The notes: generated by a model not told the origin, from the letters alone. 64,000 nt of DNA from Pedobacter sp. (GCF_031119335.1 NZ_JAVHXT010000005.1:208642-272641); one strand, 5' to 3'; positions 1 to 9,205 are shown, counted from the stretch's first letter. Program-made: numbers and translations.

Positions 1-306
1 CAGAAGAAAATATTTATCGACTTTGTTTTTGAAACTTTAGCAGACAGATACACCTCTGATTACCTAAATAGAGCGGTTAATGTTTTCAATATCTCGGATA
101 GAGATTATGTTGATTTCTTAAAATTTGTAGAAAGCAGGAAAATCCCTATTGACACCAAACAGTTAATTCCGGCTAAGCCATTAATCTATAAAAACTTAAA
201 ATTAATGCTTTACAAGTATTATTTAGGTGATAGTGGCTATTTCAAAGCGCATAACCAAAGCGACCCAATGATTAAACAGGCGCTAGGTTACTTGGCATCC
301 AATTAA
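1..306 (+). CDS. C-terminal fragment of a probable S41-family carboxyl-terminal processing protease
   Basis: An open frame runs in from the left edge and stops at 304-306, giving 101 residues. The tail (GYFKAHNQSDPMIKQALGYL) resembles the end of Bacteroidota S41 (CtpA/Prc-like) peptidases, where a short helix and an N-x-x-D-P/x-x-x-x-AL pattern close the protein. The PDZ and catalytic parts lie outside the window, so the assignment rests on the tail alone and could be wrong. The stop codon overlaps the stop of the convergent esterase gene. Confidence 0.45.
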   Translation, partial: QKKIFIDFVFETLADRYTSDYLNRAVNVFNISDRDYVDFLKFVESRKIPIDTKQLIPAKPLIYKNLKLMLYKYYLGDSGYFKAHNQSDPMIKQALGYLASN

Positions 307-1220
307 TTTATTTTGTTAGCCTGTAACCAGTTTTTCAGGCGTTCAAACCAATCGTCTTTTGTGCTTTTATTATTTAGGCCAAAACCATGACCACCCTCTT
401 GGTAAACATGTAGTTCTGCTGGCACAGCATTTTTAACCAAAGCCTCATTATATCTTAAACTGTTTTGAACAGGTACAGTTTTATCGTTATTGGCATGCAC
501 CAAAAAAGTTAGCGGAGTTTGCGCAGTAACCTGTCTTTCTGAAGAAAAATATTTCTTTTGCTGCTCCGTAGGATTTTCACCCAATAGATTTTTTACAGAA
601 CCTGCGTGGGTGTAAATACCAAAGGTGATTACCGGATAAATTAAGATCGAGAAACTAGGTCTTAGGCTGATATTTTCTTGGTTTTCAATCTTCATATCTG
701 CAAAATGAGTACTTGCGGTAGAAGCCAGATGGCCGCCCGCAGAAAAGCCCATGATACCAACTTTGTTAGGATCTACACCAAAAGAAGCAGCATTTTTACG
801 AACCAAATATATAGCCTGCAACGCATCTTGCAACGGGCCAGTACTTTTGTCCTTCATGATCAAATCACTTGGCAAGCGATATTTCAGTACAAAAGCAGTA
901 ACTCCAATCTGTTGAAATTTCTTGGCCACATCATGTCCTTCTTTATCAATTGCCAAAATACCATAACCACCACCCGGACAAATAATTACTGCTGCACCGC
1001 TTGGCTTTGCCGCCTGATAAACATACAATTCTGGCTTAGTAACCTTACTTACTCGTACCACTTTATCTTCACGTGCAGTTGTTTCTTCTATATAATCTAC
1101 GGGTGTAGGTTTTGCTCCGGGAATAGCGCCACCATATAATGATATCGCTTGTTGTGCGTTAACATTCATCACGGTAAATAAAAGGAAAGTAAACAGTCCG
1201 AAGGCTTTAAATTGTTTCAT
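303..1220 (-). CDS. Secreted alpha/beta-hydrolase (acetyl-esterase/BD-FAE-like)
   Basis: A 305-residue protein with a clear signal peptide (residues 1-22, ending NVNA before QQ), so it is expected in the periplasm or outside the cell. The oxyanion-hole motif GGGYG is at 83-87, the nucleophile Ser160 lies in GFSAGG, and Asp246 and His278 (in GGHGFG) complete the triad. This is the pattern of esterases that deacetylate or deferuloylate plant polysaccharides (BD-FAE/acetyl xylan esterase-like), but no polysaccharide-utilisation genes are next to it, so the substrate is open. It is transcribed convergently with the protease fragment, with stop codons overlapping. Confidence 0.85.
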   Translation of the reverse strand: MKQFKAFGLFTFLLFTVMNVNAQQAISLYGGAIPGAKPTPVDYIEETTAREDKVVRVSKVTKPELYVYQAAKPSGAAVIICPGGGYGILAIDKEGHDVAKKFQQIGVTAFVLKYRLPSDLIMKDKSTGPLQDALQAIYLVRKNAASFGVDPNKVGIMGFSAGGHLASTASTHFADMKIENQENISLRPSFSILIYPVITFGIYTHAGSVKNLLGENPTEQQKKYFSSERQVTAQTPLTFLVHANNDKTVPVQNSLRYNEALVKNAVPAELHVYQEGGHGFGLNNKSTKDDWFERLKNWLQANKIN

Positions 1221-1321
1221 TGTTAATTATTATATCGTTGGCACTAAATCTTAAAAATCAACATTTATTTATAATTATCAAACTATTACTGATAACTGAC
1301 AACTAAAAACTGATAACTGAA

Positions 1322-2396
1322 TTAGAACTCCATCAAATAAGCTTTTAAAAACTCGTTGATTTCGCCATTTAAAACCGCATCAGGGTTTGATGTTTGATAA
1401 TTGGTTCTGTGGTCTTTCACACGTCTATCATCTAACACATAACTTCTAATTTGCGAACCCCATTCAATCTTCATTTTACTACCTTCTATCGCCGCAGTAG
1501 CCTCCATACGTTTACGCATTTCAATTTCATACAACTGAGATTTCAATAAACGGATGGCATTTTCCTTATTCTGCAATTGCGAACGCGACTCTTGGTTCTT
1601 AATAATAATACCCGATGGCTTGTGATACAAACGCACTGCAGTTTCTACCTTATTTACGTTCTGTCCGCCAGCACCGCCAGCTCTAAATGTCTCAAATTCT
1701 ATGTCCGCAGGGTTAACATCAATCGTTATGGTATCATCTACTAAAGGATAAACATATACCGACGCAAAAGAAGTATGTCTACGAGCGTTCGAATCGAATG
1801 GAGAAATACGCACTAAACGATGCACGCCATTTTCACCTTTCAAATATCCATAAGCAAACTCACCAGTAATTTCCAAAGTCACGGTTTTTACGCCAGCAAC
1901 CTCACCTTCTTGATAATCTTGCTCGCTCACTTTGTAGCCGTTTTTCTCAGCCCACATCAAATACATCCGCATCAACATACTTGCCCAATCGCAGCTTTCG
2001 GTACCACCAGCACCGGCCGTAATTTGAAGTACCGCATTCAGCTGATCTTCCTTGCTGTTCAGCATATTTTTCAACTCCAGCTCTTCAACTGCCTTTAAAG
2101 CCAACTGAAATTGCTCTTCTACTTCCTGTTCGCTAGCATCGCCACTTTGCTGAAAATCATAAAGCACAGCCGTGTCTTCGTAAGCTGCATTAGCTTGCGC
2201 AAAACCTTCTGTCCATTTCTTTTTACTGCTTATTTGAGCTAAAATTTGCTCTGCTTTTTTAGGGTTGTCCCAAAAATTAGGGTCGAGGGTAATTTTTTCT
2301 TCCTCGCTTATTTGGTATAAAAGCTCATCGAGGTCAAAGATACCCCCTCAGAGACACTAATCTATCTCTTAAATCCTGCAACTGTTCTTTAGTCAT
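1322..2396 (-). CDS. prfB: Peptide chain release factor 2, with programmed +1 frameshift
   Basis: RF2 recognises UAA/UGA and triggers peptide release. The start is ATG at 2396-2394; 20 codons later an in-frame TGA (2336-2334) is preceded by AGG GGG TAT CTT and followed by C, which is the classical RF2 +1 shift site. Slippage on CTT moves reading to GAC at 2335 and gives 357 residues, close to the 365 of E. coli RF2. The anticodon-like tripeptide SPF falls at about 198-200 and the catalytic GGQ at about 243-245, both where expected. A gene caller ignoring the shift would report only a truncated 281-residue product starting at 2167. RF2 level should be autoregulated through competition between termination and shifting at the TGA. 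Confidence 0.97.
2330..2350 (-). promoter_or_regulatory. prfB recoding site (internal SD, CTT slippery codon, TGA)
   Basis: On the minus strand AGGGGG lies three bases before CTT-TGA-C, matching the E. coli prfB frameshift cassette including its spacing. The zero frame ends at TGA; the +1 frame continues into the RF2 body. The internal Shine-Dalgarno stimulates slippage in characterised bacteria; here that role is inferred. Confidence 0.95.
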
Positions 2397-2792
2397 AACC
2401 ACAAATATAGCAAAGTTGCGGTTAAATCATCGGCAAGCCTACTAACATAGGAGTTGGTTTCATAATTAATTTTAGAACAGCAAGAACATTGCTACTATTA
2501 ACATCAGCCCCGCTGTACATTCCAACTCCTCCCCTCGTTACACTCGGGTTGCGGGGTTTCCATTGCCATCGGGTGTAGTTAACAAAATTTTGAGGCTTTT
2601 CTGACCGTCAGCTAAAGCAAACGGCAATGAATAGCTAGGTGCCGATATAGCGATAGCCAAATAATCATTTTGCCGAAAATTCATTGAAGCCTGGCGTTAG
2701 ATAATATAAGCTCAAAACCATTTCCGAAAAATAGAAATCCAGCTACCGCAAACTATAACGTCCAGTAAGAATATCACCATCCAAATTTATTG

Positions 2793-2813
2793 CCGTCAGG
2801 CTTTAGCCGACGG
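2793..2813. repeat. Short palindrome CCGTC...GACGG
   Basis: Arms CCGTC and GACGG enclose a second complementary pair GGCT/AGCC, forming a compact hairpin. A diverged related string (GACCGTCAGCTAAAGC) occurs near 2604, suggesting a small repeat family. Confidence 0.55.
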
Positions 2814-2958
2814 AAATAGCAATTCAGTTGTGGACTTTAGCCGCATTTAAAAGAGGTAACCAAAACCAACATCAGCTAGCCCGCTAATGTAAAATTTTGT
2901 TAAACTTTAGCTACAATTCCCCGTCCTTAAGCAATAAACCATATATTTAGCTTTTTGC

Positions 2959-3042
2959 CGTCATTGCGAGGCACGAAGCAATCCTAAAGTGTATATATGC
3001 CTTTATTAAGTTTGAAAGATTGCTTCGTACCTCGCAATCACG
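2959..3042. repeat. Dispersed palindromic element, family A (inverted pair)
   Basis: The left arm reads CGTCATTGCGAGGCACGAAG followed by CAATC; the right arm is its approximate reverse complement GATTGCTTCGTACCTCGCAA. Together they can form a long hairpin with a 30-odd-base loop. Other copies are at 20641, 47919, 48891, 48952, 49011 and 51047. Confidence 0.85.
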
Positions 3043-3073
3043 TTGTAAGTTTGTACCAGCAAATTGTGATTAA

Positions 3074-5791
3074 ATGAAATTTACGAAGATACTATTACTC
3101 CTATTTTTTTGCTTTGGCTTTACATCGGCCTATGCCCAACAAGATACTGTTACGTTAAATAATATCATTACTAAAACCAAGCGTCTTTCCGAAGAGCAGC
3201 CGTTAGAAAAAGTTTACCTCCATTTCGACAAGCCCTATTACGCTGTTGCCGATACTGCATGGTTTAAAGCTTATGTAACTACACAAAACAATATCCCATC
3301 GCCATTAAGTAAAATTGTTTACGTAGAGATGTACAATTCGGTAGACTCGCTGGTGCAAACGGTGAAACTTCCTGTAAAAAACAGTGTAGCGTATGGACAT
3401 ATCCCATTGCCCATGAATACCTACAAACAAGGCAATTATTACGTTAGAGCCTATACTTTATGGATGTTAAACTTCGATCCAGATTACTTCTTTTCAAAAA
3501 ACGTGCTCATTGGAGAAGCTATAGACAAGCAACTCATTACAAATGCCAATCTAACAAACGCAAGCGCAGACAAGTCCATCAAAACCACAGCACGAATTCA
3601 ATTTAAAGACATCAACAAAAAGCCATTAGCTAATAAAACCGTAAATTGGAGGGTATTTCACAACTACGATGTTTTTGCTAGAGGTCGCGGAACTACCGAT
3701 GCCAATGGCTACCTCACCGTGGTGGTAACCAGCAAAGCAGGAGATCCAATCAAAAAAGGAACTTTAGTTGCCGATGTAAGCATAGCCGATAAGGAATTGG
3801 CCAGTGCAAGTTTCAACATTAGGCAAAACGACAACGGCATAGACTTTCAGTTATTTCCAGAAGGAGGAGAATTAATTCTAGGTATCCCTAACCAAATTGG
3901 TTTTAAAGCCGTAAAACCAAACGGACTTGGGGCCGATATTAAGGGAAGCATTGTAGATGATCAAAATGCTGAGATTGCGACATTCAGTTCTTCTTTTTCG
4001 GGCATTGGCAGCGTCTTTCTTTCTCCAGAAGTAGGAAAAAACTACAAAGCAAAATATACCGCTGGCGGCATCACTACTACTATAGATTTGCCGAAAGCTA
4101 AAGACGGCATTACGCTGCAGGCAAGTAATCCCACAGCTACAGATTTTATCAACCTACGTATCTTAGCCAGCACTTCTTTTTTCGAAGCAAACAAAGAAAA
4201 ACCTTTCTATTTAGTAGGACAAAGTGGTAATTCTATCGCTTACGGCGCACAGCTAAATCTTAAAAACCAGGTAATTACCGCTAAAATCCCGAAAGAGAAT
4301 TTCCCATCTGGTGTAGCGCAGCTTACCTTATTTAATGAAAACAGCGAACCAATTAGCGAACGTTTAGTGTTCGTACTGCACAAAGATGCCATGAATTTAG
4401 CTTTAAAGGCAGATTTACCTACTTACAAACCTCGCCAAAAAGTAAAACTCACCTTAGATGCGAAAAGTAAAGGTGCACCAATAGTAGGAGATTTCTCGGT
4501 AACGGTTACCGACGAAACTAAAGTTCCTGTTGATGAAAACAGCGAAACCACCATTTTGAGTTCCTTATTACTTACTTCAGATCTAAAAGGCTACATCGAA
4601 AAACCAAACTATTATTTCAACAAAACCGATGAGAAAAAATTGTTGGATTTAGATCGTTTGATGTTAACCCAAGGTTATAGAAGATTTGCGTACAAAGAAA
4701 TTCTAGCTGGCCGCTATCCAAAAATATTCTTACTCCCAGAGCAAGGTATCAGCATTTCTGGAACGTTAAGAGATTTAACCGGAATGCCAATTAGAAAAGG
4801 CGTAATGAGAATGATGGTAACAGGCAAACCTATCTCAAAAGAAATTACGACAAGCAATGTGGGTGTATTTAGTTTTAAAGATTTGGTATTTCCTGATTCT
4901 GCACAGGTAGTTATCACAGCCCGCTCTAACCCTAACTATAATAACCTAATGATTATGTTAGACGGTACGCCAAGCGCAGGAAGAGGAACTAATTTACATG
5001 CCGCAGATGAAGTAGAAAATATCGACACAGCGATGTCTTCTTACTTAAGCAACAGTCAAAGGCAATACCGTTTTATGCGAACCTTAAAAACAGTTGAAAT
5101 TAAAGGTGCTGCGCCGAAAAGGCCGAGCCATTCAGATCATCCAGCACTATCAGGTTTAAGCCAAATTCCAGATAGGTTTATAGATGGCGCACAACTGAGC
5201 GGATGTAACCTACTGTTAGAATGTTTAAGAGTACAAATGCCAAGCTTAACCTTCGATTTTAATGAGCAGAAATTTTACATCACCAGAGATTATAACCAAG
5301 GCGGACGAACTCCCGCAGCTATATTCTTAAACGGTATGTTTGTAGATGCCAATGCTATTAACACCATTGCAACGACGGATGTAGAATCTATCGAGATTTT
5401 CTTGAATGACCCGCTTGGAACGGTTGACAGGATGCACAACACCCGTGGGGTAATTGTCATCAACTCTAAAAAAATCCCGAAAGGTGAGAAGATTTCTAAG
5501 CAAGATTTCTTGGATATGATTCCTAAAAAATATGAAGTAAAATACTCGCCAATGGGCTATAGCAAGGAAAGGGAATTTTATTCGCCTAAATATGCGCCAA
5601 ACGCTCCGGTTACTAGCAACGATTTAAGAACTACCATTTACTGGAACCCTAAATTAGTTACTGACGAAAAAGGAAATATCAGTTTTGAGTTTAATAATGC
5701 TGACGGCAAAGGAAACTACAAAGCTGTGGTAGAAGGTATAGATAAAGATGGTAATGTGGGAAGAACGGTGTTGAGGTATACGGTGAAGTAA
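3074..5791 (+). CDS. Large secreted envelope protein with macroglobulin MG2-like and TonB-plug-like regions
   Basis: A 905-residue protein with a signal peptide (1-21, ending SAYA). The stretch beginning EKVYLHFDKPYYAVADTAWF resembles the MG2 domain of bacterial alpha-2-macroglobulins. Beta-rich repeats follow, then a carboxypeptidase-regulatory-like segment (about 555-620) and a region near 720-800 with a TonB-plug flavour (AAIFLNGMFVD, then DVESIEIFLND). The C-terminus (TIYWNPKLVTDEKGNISFEF) is again macroglobulin-like. No beta-barrel follows the plug-like part. The thioester motif of true macroglobulins was not seen. The family is common in Bacteroidota and of unknown role; a surface or periplasmic binding function is an inference. 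A strong terminator follows. Confidence 0.75.
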   Translation: MKFTKILLLLFFCFGFTSAYAQQDTVTLNNIITKTKRLSEEQPLEKVYLHFDKPYYAVADTAWFKAYVTTQNNIPSPLSKIVYVEMYNSVDSLVQTVKLPVKNSVAYGHIPLPMNTYKQGNYYVRAYTLWMLNFDPDYFFSKNVLIGEAIDKQLITNANLTNASADKSIKTTARIQFKDINKKPLANKTVNWRVFHNYDVFARGRGTTDANGYLTVVVTSKAGDPIKKGTLVADVSIADKELASASFNIRQNDNGIDFQLFPEGGELILGIPNQIGFKAVKPNGLGADIKGSIVDDQNAEIATFSSSFSGIGSVFLSPEVGKNYKAKYTAGGITTTIDLPKAKDGITLQASNPTATDFINLRILASTSFFEANKEKPFYLVGQSGNSIAYGAQLNLKNQVITAKIPKENFPSGVAQLTLFNENSEPISERLVFVLHKDAMNLALKADLPTYKPRQKVKLTLDAKSKGAPIVGDFSVTVTDETKVPVDENSETTILSSLLLTSDLKGYIEKPNYYFNKTDEKKLLDLDRLMLTQGYRRFAYKEILAGRYPKIFLLPEQGISISGTLRDLTGMPIRKGVMRMMVTGKPISKEITTSNVGVFSFKDLVFPDSAQVVITARSNPNYNNLMIMLDGTPSAGRGTNLHAADEVENIDTAMSSYLSNSQRQYRFMRTLKTVEIKGAAPKRPSHSDHPALSGLSQIPDRFIDGAQLSGCNLLLECLRVQMPSLTFDFNEQKFYITRDYNQGGRTPAAIFLNGMFVDANAINTIATTDVESIEIFLNDPLGTVDRMHNTRGVIVINSKKIPKGEKISKQDFLDMIPKKYEVKYSPMGYSKEREFYSPKYAPNAPVTSNDLRTTIYWNPKLVTDEKGNISFEFNNADGKGNYKAVVEGIDKDGNVGRTVLRYTVK

Positions 5792-5810
5792 CACAAATGG
5801 AATTAAATAA

Positions 5811-5840
5811 AAAAAGGAAATGCTATTGTATTTCCTTTTT
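5811..5840. terminator. Bidirectional intrinsic terminator
   Basis: Perfect 11-bp arms AAAAAGGAAAT and ATTTCCTTTTT around an 8-base loop, with T-runs on both strands. It would end the large envelope gene on the plus strand and the tRNA transcript on the minus strand. Confidence 0.85.
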
Positions 5841-5850
5841 TTATGGTTTG

Positions 5851-5921
5851 ACGTCAAGGGCGGATTCGAACCGCCGTAAAGGGTTTTGCAGACCCACACC
5901 TAACCACTCGGCCACATGACT
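5851..5921 (-). tRNA. tRNA-Cys(GCA), imperfect acceptor stem
   Basis: Minus-strand cloverleaf with anticodon GCA in loop CTGCAAA, T-arm GGCGG-TTCGAAT-CCGCC and discriminator U73, the base expected by cysteinyl-tRNA synthetase. The acceptor stem has mismatches at 1-72 (A with G) and 6-67 (U with U), the anticodon stem has U27 against U43, and the D stem has a G10-U25 wobble. It may be functional but would score low, or may be decaying. Confidence 0.75.
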
Positions 5922-5990
5922 GTAATGCTTAAAATAAACCGAGATGCAAATTGCACCCCGGTTTTAGGTTTAGTTAGTTAATAAGCGTAG

Positions 5991-6061
5991 TGGCCTAGCA
6001 ATGGATTCGAACCATCATCAGAAGTTTATGAGACTTCCACCTCCCTGTCGGTCAACTGGCC
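5991..6061 (-). tRNA. tRNA with CAT anticodon (Met/Ile2-like), irregular acceptor stem
   Basis: Minus-strand cloverleaf with stem GAAGT-CTCATAA-ACTTC (anticodon CAT) and T-arm GATGG-TTCGAAT-CCATT. The 5' acceptor GGCCAGT pairs with GCTAGGCC only if an A is bulged on the 3' side. The D loop is short. The sequence is unlike the normal initiator tRNA at 35278. It could be elongator tRNA-Met, an Ile2 tRNA that needs lysidine, or a relic. Confidence 0.6.
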
Positions 6062-6068
6062 ATATATT

Positions 6069-6230
6069 TTAAACTGTTCTCAACTTCAAAAAATCTTGAA
6101 GCGCTTCTTGCTCTTCCTTTGCCTTCCTTAACTGGTCTTCCTCTGGGAAAAACTTTTCTTCATCATTCATAAATGGATTGCTATATATCGGATATTCTGC
6201 AATTGCTGGAAACTCTAGATAAATCGACAT
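6069..6230 (-). CDS. Possible 53-residue protein of unknown function
   Basis: ATG at 6230 to TAA at 6069 gives 53 residues, beginning MSIYLEFPAIAEYPIYSNPF and ending in a charged helical tail rich in Glu, Lys and Gln. It ends 7 bases before the 5' end of the CAT tRNA and may be co-transcribed with it and the tRNA-Cys. An upstream terminator at 6289-6325 separates it from the next gene. No family is recognised. Its compact, low-bias composition makes it plausible but not certain. Confidence 0.4.
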   Translation of the reverse strand: MSIYLEFPAIAEYPIYSNPFMNDEEKFFPEEDQLRKAKEEQEALQDFLKLRTV

Positions 6231-6288
6231 AACCAAATAAATAAGGGCAAAGCCAGTAAACGTTAAAACTTAAATCAAATGTAGACAA

Positions 6289-6325
6289 AAAATAAAAGAC
6301 TACCAAATTAGTAGTCTTTTATTTT
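6289..6325 (-). terminator. Intrinsic terminator after the 119-aa lipoprotein gene
   Basis: A 15-bp perfect inverted repeat (AAAATAAAAGACTAC and GTAGTCTTTTATTTT) with a 7-base loop; the minus strand continues into a T-rich run. It lies just downstream of the stop at 6344. Confidence 0.85.
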
Positions 6326-6343
6326 CATTTATTTTTAAAAACT

Positions 6344-6703
6344 TTACCGGAGTGCCTCTTTCACACTAGCGGCCATCCCATCAAAATACTTAAGCCCATT
6401 CATATTGTTTTTCTCCAACAGCATTTCTATTTCTAATTTGCCAGGATTGTACCGCAGATAGAAAACTGTACCGTTTGCCAAGGTAATTTCTTTGCCATCA
6501 CTTACCGATTTTGTCAGCAACAAGCTATCCTCACGCTGAAAGGCATTCTTTAACATTTGCATTACCTTATCGTCTTTCCTTTTTGGATATGCTGCTATCA
6601 ATTCGTAGCGTTCTTTAGTTTTGTTCACCTTTATTGAGGTTCCACTTTTATTGCAAGCCATTATTAGAACAGCTAGTGCAATGAATAACAATATCTTTTT
6701 CAT
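6344..6703 (-). CDS. Small lipoprotein of unknown function
   Basis: 119 residues with a lipoprotein signal: hydrophobic stretch LLFIALAVLIM then lipobox cysteine (IMAC, Cys17). The mature part is basic and lysine-rich with no recognised domain. It follows the beta-barrel receptor gene by 48 bases in the same direction and is probably co-transcribed, ending at a strong terminator. A role connected to the receptor is possible but only by position. Confidence 0.75.
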   Translation of the reverse strand: MKKILLFIALAVLIMACNKSGTSIKVNKTKERYELIAAYPKRKDDKVMQMLKNAFQREDSLLLTKSVSDGKEITLANGTVFYLRYNPGKLEIEMLLEKNNMNGLKYFDGMAASVKEALR

Positions 6704-6751
6704 CTGAATATGATTTACTTTTCTTTCATTTATGCATTATTGAGTTGATAA

Positions 6752-9205
6752 CTAATTCCCTCCAGTTCTTCCCTTAATATCGTCAATTGCTGTTTTTCGG
6801 TTTCTGGCAGATTTCACTTGCTGGTTACCAAAAGCGTAATTTACACTTAGCGAAGCCCGTCTGTTTACGTAGTAATTCTTAATGTACATATCTACATTTT
6901 GATACTTCATTTGTCCTTCCCAATAATTGGTAGAAAGCACATCGTCTACTGCCAAACGTAGTTTAAGCTTATTCTGCATCAACGTTTTTTGCACTCCAAA
7001 ATTCAGGGCATATTGGGCAATGGTAGTTTCTTCTACCCCACGTATTCTTGGAGAATCGTACCAAAAACTAACTTCGGCTCTGAAGGTTTTAGAGAAAGCA
7101 ATAGACTGGGAAGTATTAAAGTTGAAAGAAACCTTCGATCTTTCATAAGCTGCACCAACCAATGTACCGTCTTGATATTCTTGGTAAACTGCAGAGAAAT
7201 TATTTTGCATGCTCCAAATCTTGTTGATCTTTAGAGGCACATATAAATTGGCGTTGTACAAATTGGCTTTACCAAAGTTCTGGCGCTGCACTTCTATCTG
7301 CTTGGTAGCATCGTTTTGGCGACTAACTTGCGTAATCATCCCTCTAACGTTGGAATAATTTAAGGATAAAGAGATTTCTTTGAAACTATAGCCTACTTCG
7401 AAATTATCTGTAAACTGTGCATTTAAATATGGGTTACCGCTATCAATTGTATAAGGATCTAAATACTGTACAAAAGGATTGAGTTGTTGGTAGCTAGGCC
7501 TATCTATTCTACGGCTATAAGAATAATTTAGGCTATTGCTTTTGTTTAGCTCCTGTTTGATAAAAACCGATGGAAACAAGGAAACATAATCTCTGTTTAC
7601 CACTTTATTGCTTGTTACCGAATTGCCTTTGCTATTCGTATGTTCTGCCCTTAAACCCAACTGCACTTGCCATTTCTTCCAATTTTGGGAAAGGTTGGCA
7701 TAGGCCGCGTTGATGTTTTCTTTGTAGATGAATAGGTTAGATCTACCCAGAACATCAGTCCACTGCCCGTTACTCAACTGCTCTGAGATAAAATCGTTAT
7801 TGGTATTCACAATACTGCTTTTCAATCCCGATTCGAATTTCAAAGTTTTAGAAAATGGCCAAGAAAAATCGGTCTTCGCGGCAAACACATTTATTCTCGC
7901 ATCCACAATGTTTCTTAAGTTAGAGCTATTGGTCTGTACTTGCGATGCATTCAAATAAAGTGCGTCGAAACTATCATTTCTATCCATACCATAACCTGCA
8001 TAATCCAGATCGAAGGTAATATTGGCATCTTGCTTTGCTAAATCGTGCTTAATGTTAAAGTTAGAAGTTAGGCTATTGAACTTAGCTTTGTTTCCATTAA
8101 TTTGGTTGATGAAACTCAAAGTCTGCGCACTTTGCTGATATTCGTTGATATTGGCATTACTTATTCCAGTCTGCTGATTATCAATAGTTGCAATATCTAA
8201 AATGATACCAACTACTGTCTTTTTAGAAGCATAATAATCGGCACCAATTTTTCCTGAATAGCCAGTGCCTTTTTGGTTGCGGTTAAAAGCTTGATCGAAT
8301 TTTGTAATTGAATTTCCAATGTTGGCAGTTCTATCTAACAAGGTTTGATTGTAGCCCGTACGTGCGTTAAAACCAGCATTTCCGAAAATATTCCATTTAT
8401 CCACTCTGTGGTTTAGATTTAAATTTCCGCTATGGCGATACAAATCTGAAGGGCCATTTTTAGCACTTCCTAAACCTGTATTTACAGATAAAGTACCATT
8501 GGTGCCAAAAGTTTTATTTCTCTTTAGCTTGATGTTGATGATACCCGCATTTCCGGCCGCATCATATTTAGAAGATGGGTTGGTAATCAGCTCGATGGTG
8601 GCCACTTGGTCGCTCGTCATATTGCTCAATACCGTGGTGATATCAGCTCCAGAAAGAAAATTCTGCTTTCCATCTACCATAATGGTGATACCAGCTTTGT
8701 TGTTCAGTTTAATCTGTTCGGTTTGTCTATCGATAGTTACACCGGGCGCTTTTTCCAATAACTCTAAAACACTGTTACCAGTAGCGGTTACGTTATTTTC
8801 TACGTTAAGTACGGTTTTATCCGCCTTGCGCTCTACAAATGGCTTTTGGCCAACAACACTCACTTCTTTCAGTTGCTTACTAGTGCTTTGTAGCTTAACC
8901 GCTGGCAACTGCAAGTCGTTACCTGTATAGCTAATTTTAGGCGAACTGTAGTTTTGGTAACCCACCATCTTCACCCTAATTTGATACTGCCCTTCGTCTA
9001 CTTGCTGAAATTGGTAAACACCATCCATATTGGCGGCAGTCTCTTTCACTTTCATAGTATCCACCAGGTTAATCAATCTTACCAAGCTGTAAGGCACTGC
9101 CTCATTATTTTCTGCGACAACTTTACCGCTTATGTTTCCTTTTTTTTGGGCAAAGGATGTCCCCCACGCCAAAAGGCATGTCATTATAAGTAATAATTTT
9201 TTCAT
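6752..9205 (-). CDS. TonB-dependent-receptor-like outer-membrane beta-barrel protein
   Basis: 817 residues with a signal peptide (1-19, ending SFAQ). A carboxypeptidase-regulatory-like beta-sandwich (about 22-110, GNISGKVVAENNEAVPYSLV) precedes a plug domain (about 120-230, with SVLELLEKAPGVTID and ITIMVDGKQNFLSGADI) and a long C-terminal barrel of the OMP_b-brl_3 type. Such proteins import ligands or act as receptors across the outer membrane. No SusD partner, anti-sigma factor or TonB gene is beside it, so the ligand cannot be guessed. The 119-residue lipoprotein follows in the same direction. Confidence 0.88.
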   Translation of the reverse strand: MKKLLLIMTCLLAWGTSFAQKKGNISGKVVAENNEAVPYSLVRLINLVDTMKVKETAANMDGVYQFQQVDEGQYQIRVKMVGYQNYSSPKISYTGNDLQLPAVKLQSTSKQLKEVSVVGQKPFVERKADKTVLNVENNVTATGNSVLELLEKAPGVTIDRQTEQIKLNNKAGITIMVDGKQNFLSGADITTVLSNMTSDQVATIELITNPSSKYDAAGNAGIINIKLKRNKTFGTNGTLSVNTGLGSAKNGPSDLYRHSGNLNLNHRVDKWNIFGNAGFNARTGYNQTLLDRTANIGNSITKFDQAFNRNQKGTGYSGKIGADYYASKKTVVGIILDIATIDNQQTGISNANINEYQQSAQTLSFINQINGNKAKFNSLTSNFNIKHDLAKQDANITFDLDYAGYGMDRNDSFDALYLNASQVQTNSSNLRNIVDARINVFAAKTDFSWPFSKTLKFESGLKSSIVNTNNDFISEQLSNGQWTDVLGRSNLFIYKENINAAYANLSQNWKKWQVQLGLRAEHTNSKGNSVTSNKVVNRDYVSLFPSVFIKQELNKSNSLNYSYSRRIDRPSYQQLNPFVQYLDPYTIDSGNPYLNAQFTDNFEVGYSFKEISLSLNYSNVRGMITQVSRQNDATKQIEVQRQNFGKANLYNANLYVPLKINKIWSMQNNFSAVYQEYQDGTLVGAAYERSKVSFNFNTSQSIAFSKTFRAEVSFWYDSPRIRGVEETTIAQYALNFGVQKTLMQNKLKLRLAVDDVLSTNYWEGQMKYQNVDMYIKNYYVNRRASLSVNYAFGNQQVKSARNRKTAIDDIKGRTGGN

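Larger units (their letters stand above)
2397..3073. other. Gene-free stretch with several palindromic repeats
   Basis: No convincing reading frame is present. It contains CCCCTCGTTACACTCGGGTT-type sequence (about 2525-2555), a CCGTC/GACGG hairpin at 2793-2813, and an inverted pair of the dispersed CGTCATTGCGAGGC element at 2959-3042. These explain much of the region; the rest shows nothing recognisable. Confidence 0.6.

Noticed and set aside
1322..2396. prfB as a pseudogene broken by a stop codon
   Set aside because: The TGA lies in the exact RF2 frameshift cassette and the downstream frame is complete with SPF and GGQ.
6927..9193. Several plus-strand frames inside the receptor gene
   Set aside because: They are shadows of the 817-residue barrel protein, which has a signal peptide and domain structure.
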